Positions 61,538 through 64,000 of a stretch of 64,000 nucleotides of DNA are shown here, piece by piece (within the stretch, counting starts at the first letter, position 1; each line of letters starts with the position of its first letter). The stretch comes from Achromobacter arsenitoxydans SY8 (GTDB lineage: Bacteria; Pseudomonadota; Gammaproteobacteria; Burkholderiales; Burkholderiaceae_B). The notes under the pieces are model-generated. The model ran no database searches. It was not told the DNA's origin and saw only the letters and a program-made list of their open reading frames with translations. Position numbers and translations under genes: made by a program. Location: NCBI RefSeq assembly GCF_000236785.1, contig NZ_AGUF01000073.1:1-64000 (forward strand). Direction: 5' to 3'.

Positions 61538-62023
61538 ATGACCGCCAGCCTTACCCTGATCGTCGCCTATTCCACCAACCGCGTCATCGGACGCGACAAT
61601 GCCCTGCCCTGGAAGCTGCCGGGCGATCTGGCGCATTTCAAGCGCAGCACGCTGGGCCATCCCATCATCATGGGCCGCAAGACCTGGGATTCGCTTGGCC
61701 GCCCGCTGCCCGGCCGCAGCAACATCGTCATCAGCCACAATCCCGGATTCAGCGCCGCCGGCGCGCTGCTGGCGCCCACGCTGGAAGCGGCCGTGGCCGC
61801 CTGCGGCGATGTGGAGGAAGCTTTCGTGATCGGCGGCGCGCAGATCTACGCGCAAGCCTTGTCTGTGGCCAGGCGCGTGCTGGCCACCGAAGTCCATGCC
61901 GAGGTCGACGGCGACGCCTTCTTCCCGCTTCTGCCGTCGTTCCAATGGAAGGAGACGGCGCGCGCGCCGCAGCCTGCCGAAAACGGCTACGACTACGACT
62001 TCGTCACTTACGAGCGCGCCTAG
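61538..62023 (+). CDS. folA: Dihydrofolate reductase
   Basis: A 161-residue FolA reducing dihydrofolate to tetrahydrofolate with NADPH. It has IVAYSTNRVIGRDNALPWKLPGDLAHFK-type sequence (residues 9-36, with the catalytic Asp at about 30), IIMGRKTWDSLGRPLPGR near residue 43 (NADPH binding), VIGGAQIYA near residue 97 and the C-terminal strand pair. Length and residues are normal, so trimethoprim sensitivity would be expected from this enzyme alone. No clear Shine-Dalgarno. It follows the GGDEF-EAL gene by 63 bases. Confidence 0.96.
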   Translation: MTASLTLIVAYSTNRVIGRDNALPWKLPGDLAHFKRSTLGHPIIMGRKTWDSLGRPLPGRSNIVISHNPGFSAAGALLAPTLEAAVAACGDVEEAFVIGGAQIYAQALSVARRVLATEVHAEVDGDAFFPLLPSFQWKETARAPQPAENGYDYDFVTYERA

Positions 62024-62036
62024 CGCGCCTGGCGAA

Positions 62037-63455
62037 CTAGGCGGCGCCCGCGTTGCGCATGAAGCGCCACAGCGCCGGCGCCGCCGAGTACGCCACGTTA
62101 AAGCGCACCCAGGGCGTATCGGCCTCGTCCGCCTCGAAGTAGGAGCCGGGCGCCAGCCAGATTCCGTCCTTGAGCGCCAGCTCCGCCAGGCCATTGGCGC
62201 CGCGCTCGCGCCACTGCCCCGCCACCTTGGCCCACAGGAACAATCCGCCCAGGGGCCGGCCGTAGATGTCGAACCCGTGCTGGCGCATCAGTTCCGCCAC
62301 GCTGGCATGGGCCTCGGCCAGCCGCTCGCGGGTGCGCGCAATGTGGGCGCGGTAGCGGCCCTCGCGGATGACCTGGTGCACGATGCGTTCCATGATCTCG
62401 GGCGAGGTCAGGCCGACCGCCATCTTGGTGCGCGCAATGTCGCGCACCAGATCGCGGTGCGCCACCACGTAGCCCACCCGCACCGACGGACTGATGACCT
62501 TCGAATAGCCGCCCAGGTAGACGACGCGGCGCGCCCCGTCCAGCGCCGCCAGCATCGGCGTCACGCCCTGCGCCAGCTCGCGCGAGATGTCGTCTTCCAC
62601 GACCCACAGACCGTGCCGTTCGGCCGTCTGCAGGATGCGGAACGCGTTGGCCATGCCGATGCTGGCGCCAGAGGGATTCTGCAGCGCGGTGTTGATGAAT
62701 AGCGCGCGGGGCCGGTGCTGGGCCGCCGCGCGCTCCAGCGCGTCGCAGTCCAGCCCGTCCACGGTCCGCGGCACCGCGATGACCCGCAGGCCGGCCAGGC
62801 GCAGCATCTGCAGCAGATTGGCGTACGCAGGCTGCTCCACCACCACGCAGTCGCCGGGCCGCAGCAGCGTCCGGATCACGGTGTCCAGCCCATGGGACAC
62901 GCCCTGCGTCAGCAGCACCTGCGAGGCCTCGACTTCCATGCCCTGCGCGCTCAGGCTGGCCGCGATGGTTTCGCGCAGCGGCGCGTAGCCGTACGGATGC
63001 CCGTAATTGGCGATGCGCATCGCCGGCACGCGCCCCATGTGGCGCAGCGCAAGGTGCAGCCCCTCTTCGTTCAGCCATTCGCCCGGCAGCCAGCCGCATC
63101 CCGATTTGATGGGGATGGAATGGTCCGCGAAGATGTCCGACAGCAGCCAACCGGCGTTGAGCCGCGGCGGCTCCCAGGACGGCGGCTCGATCCGGCGCGC
63201 AGGAGCATCGGGCGACGCGACCCGGTACCCCGCCCCCGGCCGCGCCGCCAGCCACCCCTGGGACACCAGCCGGCTGTAGGCGCTGGCCACGGTAAAGGTG
63301 CTGACGCCGTATTGGCGCGCGAACTCGCGCACCGAGGGTAGGGACATACCCGGACGCAAGGTCTGTTCTTCGATGGCGCGCAGGATGGCCGCCACCAGCT
63401 GCTCGACGAGGGTTGGCGCGGGACCGCGGGCGCGGATGGGCTGGAAATCAATCAC
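62037..63455 (-). CDS. MocR-family regulator (GntR-type HTH fused to aminotransferase domain)
   Basis: A 472-residue MocR protein. An N-terminal GntR winged helix (residues 15-80, SLPSVREFARQYGVSTFTVASAYSRL) is joined by a linker to a fold-type I aminotransferase domain (about 120-470) with the PLP lysine in YLGGYSKVISPSVRVGYV near residue 320 and the NPSG/DD pattern (TALQNPSGASIG and VVEDDISREL). PLP-bound MocR proteins such as GabR and PdxR sense amino-group compounds. It starts at GTG 63455, divergent from an omega-amino acid transaminase gene, with two 12-bp palindromes between, so it very likely controls that gene and itself. Confidence 0.93.
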   Translation of the reverse strand: MIDFQPIRARGPAPTLVEQLVAAILRAIEEQTLRPGMSLPSVREFARQYGVSTFTVASAYSRLVSQGWLAARPGAGYRVASPDAPARRIEPPSWEPPRLNAGWLLSDIFADHSIPIKSGCGWLPGEWLNEEGLHLALRHMGRVPAMRIANYGHPYGYAPLRETIAASLSAQGMEVEASQVLLTQGVSHGLDTVIRTLLRPGDCVVVEQPAYANLLQMLRLAGLRVIAVPRTVDGLDCDALERAAAQHRPRALFINTALQNPSGASIGMANAFRILQTAERHGLWVVEDDISRELAQGVTPMLAALDGARRVVYLGGYSKVISPSVRVGYVVAHRDLVRDIARTKMAVGLTSPEIMERIVHQVIREGRYRAHIARTRERLAEAHASVAELMRQHGFDIYGRPLGGLFLWAKVAGQWRERGANGLAELALKDGIWLAPGSYFEADEADTPWVRFNVAYSAAPALWRFMRNAGAA

Positions 63456-63459
63456 AGGG

Positions 63460-63496
63460 TAACTGTACAGTTGCGGCGCCCATAACTATACAGTTA
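63460..63496. promoter_or_regulatory. Paired MocR operator sites
   Basis: AACTGTACAGTT (63461-63472) is a perfect palindrome and AACTATACAGTT (63484-63495) differs from it at one position. The centres are 23 bases apart, about two helical turns, the usual arrangement for a MocR dimer. The first lies five bases before the mocR GTG. A possible -10 (TATATT, 63516-63521) for the transaminase gene lies downstream of the second, so the second would be near its -35. Confidence 0.75.
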
Positions 63497-63614
63497 GCGG
63501 CAAATGCGCGGATTGTATATTTTCATTCCCTGCGGGACGTTCCAGAATCGTCCGAATCCCGCTGGCTCCGCGCCTTTCGCGACATCCGGCGGTTGTCCAT
63601 CCCCTGGAGTCACC

Positions 63615-64000
63615 ATGAACGCCCCCGCCCAGTTGCCCGACCTGTCCCATCTCTGGATGCCCTTCACTGCCAATAAGCAGTTCAAGGCCCACCCGCGCAT
63701 GCTGGCGACGGCCAAAGGCATGTACTACACCTCCACCGACGGCCGGCAGATCCTGGACGGCACGGCAGGCCTGTGGTGCGTGAACGCCGGGCATGGCCGC
63801 GAAGAAATCGTCGAGGCGATCTCCCGCCAGGCTGGCGTCATGGACTACGCGCCGGGCTTCCAGCTTGGCCATCCGCTGGCCTTCGAGGCCGCCACCGCGG
63901 TCGCGGGCTTGATGCCGCAGGGGCTGGACCGCGTGTTCTTCACGAATTCCGGGTCCGAATCCGTCGACACGACGCTGAAGATCGCCCTGGCCTACCACCG
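63615..64000 (+). CDS. Omega-amino acid--pyruvate aminotransferase, N-terminal part
   Basis: The first 128 residues of a class III PLP-dependent transaminase that runs off the window. LWMPFTANKQFKAHPRML near residue 13 and GTAGLWCVNAGHGREEIVEAI near residue 51 match beta-alanine:pyruvate transaminases, and FFTNSGSESVDTTLKIALAYHR near residue 107 is the conserved phosphate-binding loop region. The catalytic lysine is outside the window. These enzymes convert beta-alanine and other omega-amino acids with pyruvate to semialdehydes and alanine. GGAG precedes the ATG. Divergence from a MocR gene with paired operators supports a role in amino-compound catabolism. Confidence 0.9.
   Translation, partial: MNAPAQLPDLSHLWMPFTANKQFKAHPRMLATAKGMYYTSTDGRQILDGTAGLWCVNAGHGREEIVEAISRQAGVMDYAPGFQLGHPLAFEAATAVAGLMPQGLDRVFFTNSGSESVDTTLKIALAYH

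Overview
The window is high-GC chromosomal DNA from a betaproteobacterium. Gene content and order fit the Alcaligenaceae (Achromobacter/Bordetella): ftsY divergent from rsmD-coaD-ferredoxin, ispE-tRNA-Gln-prs-rplY-pth-CPBP followed by ychF, a TviB/TviC polysaccharide locus, and hmgA-fahA next to a monooxygenase module. I see no prophage, insertion sequence or CRISPR array. The clearest compositional outliers are the DUF1016 nuclease gene with its flank (8333-9781) and the 3' end of ispE beside a tRNA (about 14400-14760).

Layout. 1-3012: ftsY (partial), rsmD, coaD, a ferredoxin and a BenE-like transporter. 3037-5915: a stand-alone MOSC N-terminal domain protein and an AsmA protein. 6205-8288: an MFS exporter and its MarR regulator with a strong operator. 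8333-9781: a PDDEXK (DUF1016) gene and a repeat-rich spacer. 9782-15318: a translation and nucleotide block (ychF, CPBP protease, pth, rplY, prs, tRNA-Gln, ispE). 15406-20535: a chemoreceptor, lolB, a TPR lipoprotein-partner gene and mutM. 20577-27453: homogentisate catabolism (hmgA, fahA) with a LysR regulator and a metallo-beta-lactamase-fold/FAD monooxygenase/DUF2783 module. 27479-30499: an acyltransferase and an LTA-synthase-like phosphotransferase. 30713-36232: a GntR-controlled uronate operon (udh, lactonase, TRAP transporter). 36225-41266: a degenerate biotin-carboxylase-like protein, an FAD-linked 2-hydroxyacid dehydrogenase, a two-component system and a PAP2 phosphatase, all on the minus strand. 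41573-44519: pgm/manB and pgi. 44509-55897: a tightly coupled minus-strand surface-glycan locus (WecA-like initiator, UDP-GalNAcA synthesis, MurJ-like flippase, four GT4 glycosyltransferases, AsnB amidotransferase). 56237-56418: a candidate small RNA with its own promoter and terminator. 56673-64000: coq7, OsmC, thyA, an MHYT-GGDEF-EAL protein, folA, and a MocR regulator divergent from an omega-amino acid transaminase.

How the genes connect. Pgm and Pgi supply hexose phosphates upstream of the sugar-nucleotide genes of the glycan locus. There TviC- and TviB-like enzymes make UDP-GalNAcA and AsnB probably amidates a uronic acid, so the product is likely an LPS core extension or O-unit. Udh plus the lactonase and TRAP system form a hexuronate-to-aldarate route with a GntR operator placed just after the promoter. 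HmgA and FahA cover two of the three homogentisate steps; the isomerase is not in the window.

The most unusual observations are the small RNA candidate that presents an anti-Shine-Dalgarno loop, the catalytically degenerate biotin-carboxylase-like protein, the homogentisate-linked module with an altered metal site, the MocR and MarR operators, and the tRNA that starts one base after the ispE stop codon. All similarity calls were made by reading the sequence; no database was searched.
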